The notes beneath the pieces were generated by a model. It worked only from the letters and a program-made list of their open reading frames with translations, made no database searches and was not told the DNA's origin. Positions 35,359 to 44,130 of a stretch of 64,000 nt of DNA are shown here, in pieces; the first letter of the stretch is position 1; each line of letters begins with the position of its first letter. This DNA comes from DATAFF01 sp963744915. GTDB lineage: Bacteria; Pseudomonadota; Alphaproteobacteria; Rhizobiales; Aestuariivirgaceae. The DNA lies in the NCBI GenBank assembly GCA_963744915.1, contig CAVUUY010000016.1, positions 117,359 to 181,358 of the forward strand, written 5' to 3'. The translations under genes and the position numbers were made by a program.

Positions 35359-36726
35359 ATGTCGGACATCACGGGCGTACAGCGTCGGTTCAATTCGGCC
35401 CTCCACTATATCGGGCAAAAATTACAGGCATTCAGAGCCGGTCCGGCCTCCCGCATCCCAGACCTGTTCACGGATTTCGGACGCAAGTTCGAAGCGTTCC
35501 TCAGCCGGTTCTCTTGCTTCGGGGGCGGCGAGAAGGAGACGCCCACGATCGCCTTGCGGCAGCAGCCCCAGCCGGAGGCGACGCCCGAAACGCGCAAGCG
35601 CGTGCAGCAGCCCGAGCAGAGGCGAAAGCTCACGACAGACGACGAGAACCTCGCGGCAATCGGCCAGCAGCCCCTCATTAGGCGCAGACAAGACGAAACG
35701 GAACGGCCCAAGATCGGACAACGCCCGATGAGCGCCAAGCCCGAGGCCAAGCCCGCAGATCCCGCGCCCAAGCCGCCCGATCCTGTTTCCAACTCGCCCT
35801 CGCTGCTCGAGGAGATTGGTGAGTGGGTCAGCAGGATCATGGAGGAGGCGCCCGCTGCGCCGCCGGCCCCAGAACCGCCGCCCAGTCCTCCTCGACCGCA
35901 TGTCAACCGGGAAGCGATCGAGCAGAGCATCGCAGAGCGACCCGACATGCGCTGGGTGGGCAAGGCGCCCGCTCCTCCGTCCGAACCCGAACTGCTGCAA
36001 GAAGATCGCTTGGGGCCCGGGTTCATCAGGAATTTCGAGATACCCAAGGCCCCGCGGCCGGAACCGACCCCACCCCCCGCCAAGCAGAAAGCGCCCAAGG
36101 CACCCGCCGATCCGGAAGAGCTCGAATACACCTTCAAGGACCCGGACGCGGTCGCGACACCAAAGTCTCTTGAGGAAGCGACGCAGCTGGTGAGGAAGGC
36201 GAATTGGGCTGCGGAGGCCGATGCGCTAAAAGAAATCGACGCAGCGGCAAGGCGGGGATTGGCCAAGACCGGAGCGTCGCCGCAGCCCGCGCCCGAACCA
36301 AAAGAGCCCGAATCCGACCCGCTCGAGGCGGAAGATTGGGGCAAGCCTGTCTGGGCGGCGCCACGAGCCGCCACTCCATCCGTCGCCGGGACGGTCCACA
36401 AGACGCCAGACACGAGTGGGAAGGACCTCAATCGTCGAGATTGGGAGGAGGGAGAATTGGAGGAGGAAGTCAGACAGGTTGCGAAACAGCTAGGTCTCAC
36501 GCCCATTGAGACACGCACTTTCAAATACCAACCTGGTGAGGTTGACCTGAATCTGGGATCTGCGAAACGCGCCGAGAGTCGAGGGGGCGCGCGGATGGCG
36601 GACCTGGTGACCGCCAAGCGCGATGCGCAACGTCTCGTTAAATGGCATGGTGAAGCGCGTGACAATCCTCTCAAGTGGTGGGTGACCCCTGACAGATTCC
36701 TGAGTTCTGATGATCATCGGTCATGA
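35359..36726 (+). CDS. Proline-rich protein, candidate type III-secreted client
   Basis: Unrecognised protein of 455 residues. An amphipathic N-terminal part (residues 1-55: RRFNSALHYIGQKLQAF, IPDLFTDFGRKFEAFLSRF) could bind the chaperone encoded just upstream. A long disordered middle (about 60-360) is rich in Pro, Glu, Ala and Lys, with many PAP, PEP and PPP repeats. A more ordered end (about 370-455) includes EEEVRQVAKQLGLTPIETR and DNPLKWWVTPDRFL. It has no signal peptide or membrane segment. Size, disorder and neighbour suggest an exported effector or a needle-length or cell-surface protein. Base composition falls toward its 3' end compared with flanking genes. Confidence 0.6.
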   Translation: MSDITGVQRRFNSALHYIGQKLQAFRAGPASRIPDLFTDFGRKFEAFLSRFSCFGGGEKETPTIALRQQPQPEATPETRKRVQQPEQRRKLTTDDENLAAIGQQPLIRRRQDETERPKIGQRPMSAKPEAKPADPAPKPPDPVSNSPSLLEEIGEWVSRIMEEAPAAPPAPEPPPSPPRPHVNREAIEQSIAERPDMRWVGKAPAPPSEPELLQEDRLGPGFIRNFEIPKAPRPEPTPPPAKQKAPKAPADPEELEYTFKDPDAVATPKSLEEATQLVRKANWAAEADALKEIDAAARRGLAKTGASPQPAPEPKEPESDPLEAEDWGKPVWAAPRAATPSVAGTVHKTPDTSGKDLNRRDWEEGELEEEVRQVAKQLGLTPIETRTFKYQPGEVDLNLGSAKRAESRGGARMADLVTAKRDAQRLVKWHGEARDNPLKWWVTPDRFLSSDDHRS

Positions 36727-37027
36727 TCGCGGACCGGCCTTTGCTCACAAGGTGGCCCTTCAGCTTCGTAAAGCATTTGTGGAATCCTCTCCCGAGCAAT
36801 GGCCAGTTGCGGCGGAGCTGAGTATTCGTCAGCAGCTCGAAGCATACCCCAGAGAACGTGCGCTCAGAATGCTTGAAACGGTGATCGAGCACTTCGATAA
36901 CTACTTGGACTACGTCGATCTGGGAGTGATCGAAAGTAAAAGCATGCGGCAGGCCTTCGACGATCTGAACCGGCTGGGAAGGATCTTGGACAAGCTCCAC
37001 GACGAATTGTCGGCGAGCAAGACCTGA
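36710..37027 (+). CDS. Small helical protein overlapping the proline-rich gene
   Basis: Unrecognised protein of 105 residues, almost entirely helical by composition (AFAHKVALQLRKAFVESS, RALRMLETVIEHFDNYLDYV, AFDDLNRLGRILDKLHDEL). Its ATG lies 17 bases inside the preceding gene, so it is translationally coupled and part of the chaperone operon. It could be a second chaperone or an immunity or anchor partner of the proline-rich protein. Codon use is less GC-rich than in the genes around the operon, a mild sign of transfer. Confidence 0.6.
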   Translation: MIIGHDRGPAFAHKVALQLRKAFVESSPEQWPVAAELSIRQQLEAYPRERALRMLETVIEHFDNYLDYVDLGVIESKSMRQAFDDLNRLGRILDKLHDELSASKT

Positions 37028-37140
37028 CCCGGAAACCCCGTGCGCCACGCAATACTGCACGGTGCAATTCACGGGTTCCTTCGTCCGGGTAGAAACTATA
37101 TGCCTCGGTAACCCACGGCAGGCTATCGTCTTGTTTTCTC

Positions 37141-38127
37141 ATGGTCCCGGCGCCTCACCCGATCGAACATGCCGTTCGTCCGCGCGACAATGTCGCGCTG
37201 GCGGCGCTGAGCGCCTGCCTGGCAGTCCTCTGCGCGACGAGCATGGACGCCATGATGAAGGGCATGAGCACAAGCTTTCCCGCCCATGAGCTCATGTTTC
37301 TGCGCGCCCTGATCGCCCTGCCGCTGGTCGCCGTCATCGCCTGGCGGGAACGCGGGGCGCAGATGTTGAAGCCGCAGCACTATCCGCTGGTCCTGCTGCG
37401 GGGCATCGTGATGTGCTCGGCCTATGTGTCGTATGTCGCATCGATCGCCGCCTTGCCGCTCGCCGACGCGGTCGCGATCTATTTCACCATGCCGCTGTTC
37501 GTCGCCGGCCTGGCCGGGGTGACGCTCGGCGAGAAGGTTCCGCTTTATCGCGTCGCGACCATTCTCGTCGGCTTCGCCGGGACGATCCTGATGGTGCGCC
37601 CGGGCGGCGGCGTGTTCGATCCGGCGGCGTTGCTCGCGCTCTACGCGGCCTTCGGCTATGGGGTCGGGCAGCTGATGGCCCGCTTCGTCGGGGCGCAGGT
37701 TTCGCCCGGCGTGCTCTCCTTCCACCAGAATATCGTCTATCTGGTGGTCGCTCTCGTGATGGCGCTCGTATTCGCGCGCGTCGATCTGCGGGCGGGGGTG
37801 CATCCGAGCCTCGCCTTCATGGTCCGCCCCTGGGCAATGCCGACCCATAGCGCCCTCGCTTTCGTCCTGGCGATGGGGCCGCTCGTGACCGCCTCCATGT
37901 ATTTCTTCTCGCTCGCCTACCGGATCGGCCCGGCGAGCTTCGTCGCACCATTCGAATATTCGGGGATGATCTGGGCGGTGGTGTTCGGCCTCGTGTTCTG
38001 GAGAGACGTGCCGGGCACCATGACCATCATCGGCGGCACCCTCGTGGCGAGCGCCGGGATCATCATGCTGCGGCTCGATGCGCGAGGCCGCGGCGCGGCG
38101 CGGCGGGCCGGTCAGCCGACGGGATAG
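37141..38127 (+). CDS. EamA/DMT-family transporter
   Basis: Inner-membrane protein of 328 residues with ten predicted helices in two EamA repeats (second repeat ending VAPFEYSGMIWAVVFGLVFW). It has a short basic C-terminal tail on the cytoplasmic side. The substrate is unknown. It belongs to the same subfamily as the DMT gene at 22922. The 3' end overlaps the convergent Lrp-type regulator by 16 bases. A start at 37141 (ATG) is used; no ribosome site is obvious. Confidence 0.88.
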   Translation: MVPAPHPIEHAVRPRDNVALAALSACLAVLCATSMDAMMKGMSTSFPAHELMFLRALIALPLVAVIAWRERGAQMLKPQHYPLVLLRGIVMCSAYVSYVASIAALPLADAVAIYFTMPLFVAGLAGVTLGEKVPLYRVATILVGFAGTILMVRPGGGVFDPAALLALYAAFGYGVGQLMARFVGAQVSPGVLSFHQNIVYLVVALVMALVFARVDLRAGVHPSLAFMVRPWAMPTHSALAFVLAMGPLVTASMYFFSLAYRIGPASFVAPFEYSGMIWAVVFGLVFWRDVPGTMTIIGGTLVASAGIIMLRLDARGRGAARRAGQPTG

Positions 38128-38582
38128 CCGGACCAGCTCTTGACCGTCCGCAGCGCCAGCGAGGAGACGATGCGGGCAACACCGGGCAGGCGCGCGATGC
38201 GGGTGCGGTGGATGCGCTCATAGTCCTGTGCGTCGCGGGCGACGATGCGGAGGAGATAGTCGGCCTCACCGCTCATCAGGTGGCATTCGAGTATCTCCGG
38301 CACGCGCAGCACCGCCTGCTCGAAGCGGGTCAATGCCTCCTCGGTCTGGTTGAGCAGCGACAGCTCGACGAAGAGCTCGATCGAATAGCCGAGCGCCACC
38401 CGGTCGAGCGTGACGCCATAGGAGGCGATGACTTGGCGCTCCTCGAGCAGCTTGATGCGGCGATGGCATGCCGAGGGCGACAGGCCCGCCAACTTGGCCA
38501 GCTCGGCGATGGGCTGGCGCGAGTCACGCTGCAGACCGGCCAGGATCCTCCGGTCGATGTCGTCGAGATTTTCGGATTTCAT
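38112..38582 (-). CDS. Lrp/AsnC-family transcriptional regulator
   Basis: DNA-binding protein of 156 residues. The N-terminal helix-turn-helix (LDDIDRRILAGLQRDSRQPI, then ELAKLAGLSPSACHRRIKLLEE; residues 6-48) is followed by the RAM effector domain (VPEILECHLMSGEADYLLRIVARD). It is divergent from alanine dehydrogenase across 124 bases, the standard arrangement of AldR-type regulators, and so probably controls ald in response to an amino acid such as alanine. A 15-bp dyad in the gap is a candidate site. Confidence 0.9.
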   Translation of the reverse strand: MKSENLDDIDRRILAGLQRDSRQPIAELAKLAGLSPSACHRRIKLLEERQVIASYGVTLDRVALGYSIELFVELSLLNQTEEALTRFEQAVLRVPEILECHLMSGEADYLLRIVARDAQDYERIHRTRIARLPGVARIVSSLALRTVKSWSGYPVG

Positions 38583-38606
38583 TGCGTGAGATGCCGTCTC
38601 ATTCGA

Positions 38607-38621
38607 ATTTCATTCGGAAAT
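38607..38621. promoter_or_regulatory. Candidate Lrp/AldR operator
   Basis: ATTTC (38607-38611) and GAAAT (38617-38621) make a perfect inverted repeat in a 15-base element, the length of a classical Lrp half-dyad site. It lies in the divergent region between the Lrp-type gene and ald. Function is inferred. Confidence 0.45.
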
Positions 38622-38706
38622 CACGCCATAGCAGTGCATTCTATGCAAGCAACTTTCGCGCCGAGAGGCGTATGGTGCGGCCGCCTTGGGAATGGAGTGA
38701 ACCGCC

Positions 38707-39825
38707 ATGCTGATCGGCGTGCCGAAGGAGATCAAGAATCACGAATACCGCGTCGGAATGACGCCGCAGAGCGCCCGCGAGGCGGTGCGCCACGGACACC
38801 GGGTGCTGATCGAGGCCAAGGCGGGCCTCGGGATCGGCGCCGTCGATGCGGAATATGTCGCGGCGGGAGCCGAGATGGTCGACACGCCGCAGGCGATCTT
38901 CGCTGAGGCCGACATGATCGTGAAGGTCAAGGAGCCGCAGGCGGGCGAGCGCAAAATGCTGCGCCCCGGTCAAATTCTTTACACCTATCTCCATCTCGCC
39001 CCCGATCCCGAGCAGACCAAGGACCTGGTCGCGTCGGGCGCGGTATGCATCGCCTATGAGACGGTGACCGGCCCGCGCGGCGGGCTGCCGCTGCTGGCGC
39101 CGATGTCGCAGGTGGCCGGGCGCATGTCGATCCAGGCCGGCGCACACTGCCTCGAGAAATCGCAAGGCGGCCGCGGCGTGCTGCTGGGCGGCGTTCCCGG
39201 TGTTGCCCCGGCCGGCGTGGTCATCCTCGGCGGCGGCGTCGTCGGCACGAATGCCGCCTCGATGGCGCTCGGCATGGGCGCCGATGTGGTGATCATCGAG
39301 AAAAGCGTCGAGCGCATGGAGGAGCTGGTCGGCCGGTTCGGCACCTCGCTCAAGACCATCTACTCGACCGCCGGCGCCATTGAAGAATATTGCATCGGCG
39401 CCGACCTGGTGATCGGCGGCATCCTCATTCCCGGCCACGCCGCACCCAAGCTCATCACCCGCGACATCGTCCGGGGGATGCGGCCCGGCTCGGTGATCGT
39501 CGATGTGGCGATCGACCAGGGCGGCTGCGCCGAGACCTCGCGTCCGACCACGTTCGACAACCCGACCTATGCGGTCGACGGGGTGATCCATTATTGCGTC
39601 GCCAACATGCCGGGCGGCGTGGCGCGCACCTCGACCTATGCGCTGAACAACGTCACCCTGCCCTTCGGCCTGGCAATCGCCGACAAGGGCTACAAGCAGG
39701 CACTGCTCGACAATCCGCATCTGCGCAACGGCCTCAACGTCATCGACGGCAAGGTGACCTACCGGCCGGTGGCGGAGGACCTGGGATACCGGTTCTACGA
39801 GCCGACGACGCTGCTTGCCGCCTGA
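38707..39825 (+). CDS. ald: Alanine dehydrogenase
   Basis: NAD-dependent L-alanine dehydrogenase of 372 residues, catalysing alanine to pyruvate and ammonium. The sequence opens with the family start MLIGVPKEIKNHEYRVGMTP. The pyruvate-site residues lie in IVKVKEPQ and YLHLAPD, the nucleotide fold in VVILGGGVVGTNAASMA (about residue 170), and the end has NNVTLPFGLAIADKG. Ald regenerates pyruvate, the amino acceptor for taurine:pyruvate aminotransferase, so it fits with Xsc and SoeABC nearby. Control by the divergent Lrp-type gene is likely. Confidence 0.95.
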   Translation: MLIGVPKEIKNHEYRVGMTPQSAREAVRHGHRVLIEAKAGLGIGAVDAEYVAAGAEMVDTPQAIFAEADMIVKVKEPQAGERKMLRPGQILYTYLHLAPDPEQTKDLVASGAVCIAYETVTGPRGGLPLLAPMSQVAGRMSIQAGAHCLEKSQGGRGVLLGGVPGVAPAGVVILGGGVVGTNAASMALGMGADVVIIEKSVERMEELVGRFGTSLKTIYSTAGAIEEYCIGADLVIGGILIPGHAAPKLITRDIVRGMRPGSVIVDVAIDQGGCAETSRPTTFDNPTYAVDGVIHYCVANMPGGVARTSTYALNNVTLPFGLAIADKGYKQALLDNPHLRNGLNVIDGKVTYRPVAEDLGYRFYEPTTLLAA

Positions 39826-39846
39826 GAGGCGGCTTTCGGCCGCCGC

Positions 39847-40857
39847 TCAGTGATAGCCCGCGTCATGGCCGACCTTGCCGCGGAACACCCAATAGGCCCA
39901 GATGGTGTAGCCGAGGATCATCGGCAGCAGAAAGACCGCGCCGGCGAGCAGGAAGGCGAGGCTGGCATCGGGAGCCGCCGCGTCATGGATGGTGACTGCG
40001 CGCGGCACGATCCACGGCCAGAAGCTGATGCCGAGCCCGGCATAGCTCAGCAGAAACAAGGCAAGTGCCGCCAGGAACGGCTGGCGCTGGGCCCCCAGCA
40101 CGAGGCCGCGGAACAGGGCGATGGCGGCCACGAGCACCAGCAGCGGCACCGGTGCGAGCCAGGCGATGTTGGGCCAGCTGAACCACCGGCTCATATAGGA
40201 GGGGTCGAGGAACGGCGTCCACAGGCTGACCACGCCGATGAGCGCCAGCGTGCCGAGACCGAACGGCCAGGCCAGCCGGTAGGCGCGGTCCTGCAGCGGC
40301 CCTTCCGTCTTCATGATGAGCCAGGTGGCGCCGAGCAGGCCATAGCCGATGAGCAGCGCAATGCCGGTCATGATGCTGAAGGGCGAGAGCCAGTCGTACC
40401 AGCCGCCGGCATAGGCGCGGTTGGCCACCCTGATGCCCTGGACGAGGGCGCCCAGCGCCACCCCCTGGGCGAAGGTCGCGATCAGCGAGCCGCCGAAGAA
40501 CGCCGCATCCCACCACGGCTTGCCGCGCCGGGTCCGCCAGCGGAACTCGAAGGCGACGCCGCGGAAGACAAGCCCGAGCAGCATTGCCAGTATCGGCGCA
40601 TAAAGCGCCGGCAGCACCACCGCATAGGCCAGCGGGAAGGCAGCCAGCAGCCCGCCGCCGCCGAGCACCAGCCAGGTCTCGTTGCCGTCCCACACCGGCG
40701 CCACGGAATTGACCGCGGTATCGCGGTCGCTTTCGCCTTCGAGCAGCGGGAAGATGATACCGAGCCCGAGATCGAAACCGTCGAGCACGACATAGGCGAG
40801 CACCGCAAAGGCGATCAGTCCCGCCCAGATCACCGGCAGATCGATCGGCGGCATCAT
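39847..40857 (-). CDS. cioB: Cytochrome bd-type quinol oxidase subunit II (CioB/CydB)
   Basis: Inner-membrane subunit of 336 residues with about nine helices. Family marks are VLDGFDLGLGIIFPLLEGE (about residues 24-42), WDGNETWLVLGGGGL and GVAFEFRWR. It pairs with subunit I to oxidise quinol with oxygen. The start is ATG 40857, overlapping the stop of subunit I, or the next ATG at 40854. It ends 22 bases from ald in convergent orientation. Confidence 0.92.
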   Translation of the reverse strand: MMPPIDLPVIWAGLIAFAVLAYVVLDGFDLGLGIIFPLLEGESDRDTAVNSVAPVWDGNETWLVLGGGGLLAAFPLAYAVVLPALYAPILAMLLGLVFRGVAFEFRWRTRRGKPWWDAAFFGGSLIATFAQGVALGALVQGIRVANRAYAGGWYDWLSPFSIMTGIALLIGYGLLGATWLIMKTEGPLQDRAYRLAWPFGLGTLALIGVVSLWTPFLDPSYMSRWFSWPNIAWLAPVPLLVLVAAIALFRGLVLGAQRQPFLAALALFLLSYAGLGISFWPWIVPRAVTIHDAAAPDASLAFLLAGAVFLLPMILGYTIWAYWVFRGKVGHDAGYH

Positions 40858-42254
40858 GGACCTCGATGTTCGACAACAGCGGCGGCGGGCGTGATGCCGG
40901 CCGACCGGATGGGCGGGATCTCGGGCTGCGCCGGCTCGGCGCCGGGCCAGCGCGCCAGGAGCCGGAAGATGTAGAACATGCCGGCGCCGAACACCGTCAG
41001 ATAGACGACGACGAAGGCGACGAGCGAGGCGCCGACCGCCGGGCTCGCGATCGGCGACACCGAATTGGCAGTGCGCAGCAGGCCGTAGATCGTGTAAGGC
41101 TGCCGCCCGACCTCGGTGGTGAACCAACCCGAGACCAGCGCGACGAAGCCCATCGGGCCCATTGCCAGCATCATCCGCATCAGCCAGCGCGCGTCATAAA
41201 GCCTTCCTCGGCCGCGCTGGACCAGGCTCCACAGGCCCATGGCGATCATCAAGAGGCCGAGGCCGACCATCAGGCGGAAGGTCCAGAACAGGATGTCGAC
41301 ATTGGGCCAGTTCTCGCGCGGGAAATCCTTGAGGCCCTTGAGTGCGCCGTCGGGGTCGTGGGTGAGGATCAGGCTGCCGAGCTTCGGAATGGCGATCGCC
41401 GAGCGCATGGTCGCGGCCTGCATGTCGGGAATGCCGAAAAGATAGAGCGGCAGGCCGCGTCCGGAATCGAAATGCCCTTCCATGGCCGCCACCTTGGCCG
41501 GCTGATACTCCAGCGTGTTGAGGCCGTGCAGATCGCCGGCGACGAGCTGCAGGGGCGCCACCAGCGCCGCCATCCACAGGGCCATCGAGAACATCACCTG
41601 GGCCGGCCGGTTGCCGCGGTCGCGCAGGAGATGAAAGGCTCCGGCCGCGCCGACCGCCAGCGCGGTCGACAGGTAGCAGGCAATGACCATATGGACGAGC
41701 CGATAGGGGAAGGACGGGTTGAAGATCACCTTCCACCAGTCGACCGGGATAAACTGCCCATGCTCATTGGTGGCATAGCCTGCCGGCGTCTGCATCCAGC
41801 TGTTCACGCTCAGGATCCAGAAGGCGGAGAACAGCGTCCCGAACGCCACCATCAAGGTGGCGAAGAAGTGGAGGCGCGGCCCGACCCTGGAGGCTCCGAA
41901 CAGCATAACCCCGAGGAAGCTTGCCTCGAGAAAGAAGGCGACCAGCACCTCATAGCCCATCAGCGGCCCGACCACCGGCCCGGCCTTGTCGGAGAACGCG
42001 CTCCAATTGGTGCCGAACTGGTAGCTCATCACCAGCCCCGAGACGACGCCCATGGCGAAGGTCACGGCGAAGATGCGCAGCCAGTAGCGGTAGACGTCCA
42101 TATAGACCTGGCGTCCGGTCGCCAGCGACAGGCCTTCGAGCACCGCAAGGTAGGAGGCGAGCCCGATGGTGAAGGCCGGAAAGATGATATGAAAGGCCAC
42201 CGTGAATGCGAACTGGATCCGCGCGAGCAGGATTGCATCGCCGAAGTCGGGCAT
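40854..42254 (-). CDS. cioA: Cytochrome bd-type quinol oxidase subunit I, short Q-loop (CioA)
   Basis: Haem-bearing subunit of 466 residues. Conserved parts include the haem-ligand helix RIQFAFTVAFHIIFPAFTIG (residues 12-31), the second ligand region YQFGTNWSAFSD and GWFTTEVGRQPYTIYGLLRT. It is shorter than E. coli CydA (about 520), consistent with the short Q-loop class that includes cyanide-insensitive oxidases. GGGAGGCAAT precedes ATG 42254. Together with subunit II it is divergent from xsc, so a sulfite- or sulfide-tolerant terminal oxidase for sulfonate growth is plausible. Confidence 0.9.
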   Translation of the reverse strand: MPDFGDAILLARIQFAFTVAFHIIFPAFTIGLASYLAVLEGLSLATGRQVYMDVYRYWLRIFAVTFAMGVVSGLVMSYQFGTNWSAFSDKAGPVVGPLMGYEVLVAFFLEASFLGVMLFGASRVGPRLHFFATLMVAFGTLFSAFWILSVNSWMQTPAGYATNEHGQFIPVDWWKVIFNPSFPYRLVHMVIACYLSTALAVGAAGAFHLLRDRGNRPAQVMFSMALWMAALVAPLQLVAGDLHGLNTLEYQPAKVAAMEGHFDSGRGLPLYLFGIPDMQAATMRSAIAIPKLGSLILTHDPDGALKGLKDFPRENWPNVDILFWTFRLMVGLGLLMIAMGLWSLVQRGRGRLYDARWLMRMMLAMGPMGFVALVSGWFTTEVGRQPYTIYGLLRTANSVSPIASPAVGASLVAFVVVYLTVFGAGMFYIFRLLARWPGAEPAQPEIPPIRSAGITPAAAVVEHRGP

Positions 42255-42307
42255 ATTGCCTCCCACCGTTACAGCGCCTGGGCAGTGCCTGGCCTAGCAT
42301 TTCAGGT

Positions 42308-42346
42308 TAACTGGCACTAACTGCTGCGTAAAGCCGAGGATAACTG
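42308..42346. promoter_or_regulatory. Three TAACTG direct repeats between cioA and xsc
   Basis: TAACTG occurs at 42308, 42318 and 42341 (spacings of 10 and 23 bases) in the 124-base divergent region of cioAB and xsc. MocR-type regulators such as TauR bind direct repeats, so this is a candidate site for the regulator at 33240, but the known TauR consensus was not recognised. Confidence 0.35.
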
Positions 42347-42378
42347 CGACAAATCATCGATACAGGCGAGGCATAACA

Positions 42379-44130
42379 ATGGCCAGGATGACAGCATCCG
42401 AAGCATTCGTCGAAACTTTGGTGGCGCAAGGCGTCAAGGACGTGTTCGGCATTGTCGGCTCGGCCTATATGGACGCCCTCGACCTGTTCCCCACTGCCGG
42501 CATCCGGTTCATTCCGACGGTGCATGAGCAGGGCGCCGGGCATATGGCCGACGGCTATTCGCGCGCCTCGGGCCGGCACGGCGTCTGCATTGCCCAGAAC
42601 GGACCCGGGATCACCAATTTCGTGACCGCGGTCGCCGCCGCCTACTGGGCCCACTCGCCGGTCGTCGTCATCACTCCTGAAACCGGCTCCAACACCATCG
42701 GCCTGGGCGGTTTCCAGGAGACCGACCAGCTGCCGATCTTCTCCCGCATCACCAAATATCAGGCGCATGTCGGCAAGCATCCACGCGTTGCCGAGCTGCT
42801 CGCCCGCTCGTTCGACATGGCGATGCGCGAGCGCGGGCCGGCCCAGTTCAACATCCCGCGCGACAATTTCTACGGCGAGGCCGATTACGATATCGCGACG
42901 CCCAGGCGGGTGGCCCTCGGGCCGGGGGCCGACGACAGTCTCGAGGAGGCCGCCGGGTTGCTGGCCAAGGCGCAGTTCCCGGTGATCGTCTCCGGCGGCG
43001 GCGTCATTTTCGCCGATGGCATCGATGAATGCGTGCGGCTGGCCGAGCAGCTCGACGCGCCGGTGGTCAACAGCTATCTCCACAATGACAGCTTCCCGGC
43101 CGACCATCGGCTGTGGGCCGGCCCGCTGGGGTACCAGGGATCCAAGGCAGCGATGAAGCTGATCGCCGAGGCCGATGTGGTTCTGGCGCTGGGGACCAGG
43201 CTCGGTCCGTTCGGCACCCTGCCGCAGCACGGGCTCGACTACTGGCCGCGGCAGGCGAAAATCATCCAGATCGACAGCGACCACCGCATGCTGGGGCTCG
43301 TCCGGGAGGTCGCCGTGGGGATTGTCGGCGATGCCAGGGAGGGGGCGAAGGCGCTGCAATACAAGCTCGCCAACCGCAAGCTGGCCGCTGCCGGGAATCG
43401 CAGCGAGCGGCTGAAACGGATCGAGGCGGAAAAGAAGGCCTGGGAAGATGAGTTGGCCCGCTGGACGCAAGAGACCGATCCGTGGTCGCTCAAGATGGCA
43501 GCCGAGTCCCGCTACATGCATCCGCGCGCGATGCTGCGGGCGCTCGAGCGGGCACTGCCGAGCGACGTCATGGTGTCGACCGACATCGGCAATATCTGCT
43601 CGGTCGCCAATTCCTATCTGCGGTTCAACCGGCCGAACTCGATGTTCGCCGCCATGAGCTTCGGCAATTGCGGCTATGCCCTGCCGAGCCTGATCGGCGC
43701 CAAGGTGGCGGCACCGGAGCGGCCGGCCGTGGCCTATGTCGGCGATGGCGCCTTCGGCATGAGCTTCGGCGAGATCCTGACCTGCGTGCGGGAGAACATC
43801 CCGGTGACGGCGGTGGTGTTCCACAACAAGCAATGGGGTGCGGAGAAGAAGAACCAGGTCGATTTCTACGACCAGCGCTTTCTCGGGGTGAACCTCGCCA
43901 ATCCGAGCTTTGCCGCCATTGCCAAGGCGATGGGTGCCGAGGCAATCGTGGTCGAAACCGTCGACGATGTCGGGACGGCGCTCGGCCAGGCGTGCGAAGC
44001 GCAGAAACATGGCAAGACCACGGTGATCGAGGCCATGTGCACGATGGAGCTCGGCGACCCGTTCCGCCGCGACGCCCTCAAGAAGCCGCTGCGGCTGCTC
44101 GATAAATATCGCCATACCAATGTCGCGTGA
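42379..44130 (+). CDS. xsc: Sulfoacetaldehyde acetyltransferase
   Basis: ThDP-dependent enzyme of 583 residues that converts sulfoacetaldehyde and phosphate to acetyl phosphate and sulfite, the key C-S cleavage of taurine and related sulfonates. It is set apart from acetolactate synthases by Xsc-typical blocks: MSFGNCGYALPSLIGAKVA, GDGAFGMSFGEILTC and HNKQWGAEKKNQVDFYDQRF (about residue 477). The N-terminus has the catalytic Glu region FIPTVHEQGAGHMADGYSR. GAGG precedes ATG 42379. A phosphate acetyltransferase gene, often adjacent, is not in the window. Released sulfite would go to SoeABC. Confidence 0.93.
   Translation: MARMTASEAFVETLVAQGVKDVFGIVGSAYMDALDLFPTAGIRFIPTVHEQGAGHMADGYSRASGRHGVCIAQNGPGITNFVTAVAAAYWAHSPVVVITPETGSNTIGLGGFQETDQLPIFSRITKYQAHVGKHPRVAELLARSFDMAMRERGPAQFNIPRDNFYGEADYDIATPRRVALGPGADDSLEEAAGLLAKAQFPVIVSGGGVIFADGIDECVRLAEQLDAPVVNSYLHNDSFPADHRLWAGPLGYQGSKAAMKLIAEADVVLALGTRLGPFGTLPQHGLDYWPRQAKIIQIDSDHRMLGLVREVAVGIVGDAREGAKALQYKLANRKLAAAGNRSERLKRIEAEKKAWEDELARWTQETDPWSLKMAAESRYMHPRAMLRALERALPSDVMVSTDIGNICSVANSYLRFNRPNSMFAAMSFGNCGYALPSLIGAKVAAPERPAVAYVGDGAFGMSFGEILTCVRENIPVTAVVFHNKQWGAEKKNQVDFYDQRFLGVNLANPSFAAIAKAMGAEAIVVETVDDVGTALGQACEAQKHGKTTVIEAMCTMELGDPFRRDALKKPLRLLDKYRHTNVA

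Noticed and set aside
36957..37140. Minus-strand small frame across the region between the helical protein and the DMT gene
   Set aside because: No ribosome site or recognisable content; it overlaps the coupled plus-strand gene.
39828..39844. GC-rich hairpin between ald and cioB as a shared terminator
   Set aside because: The six-pair stem has no T-run on either strand and partly lies in the coding ends, so support is too weak.
42379..44130. Acetolactate synthase large subunit
   Set aside because: Xsc-specific blocks around residues 430-500 are present and no small subunit gene follows.
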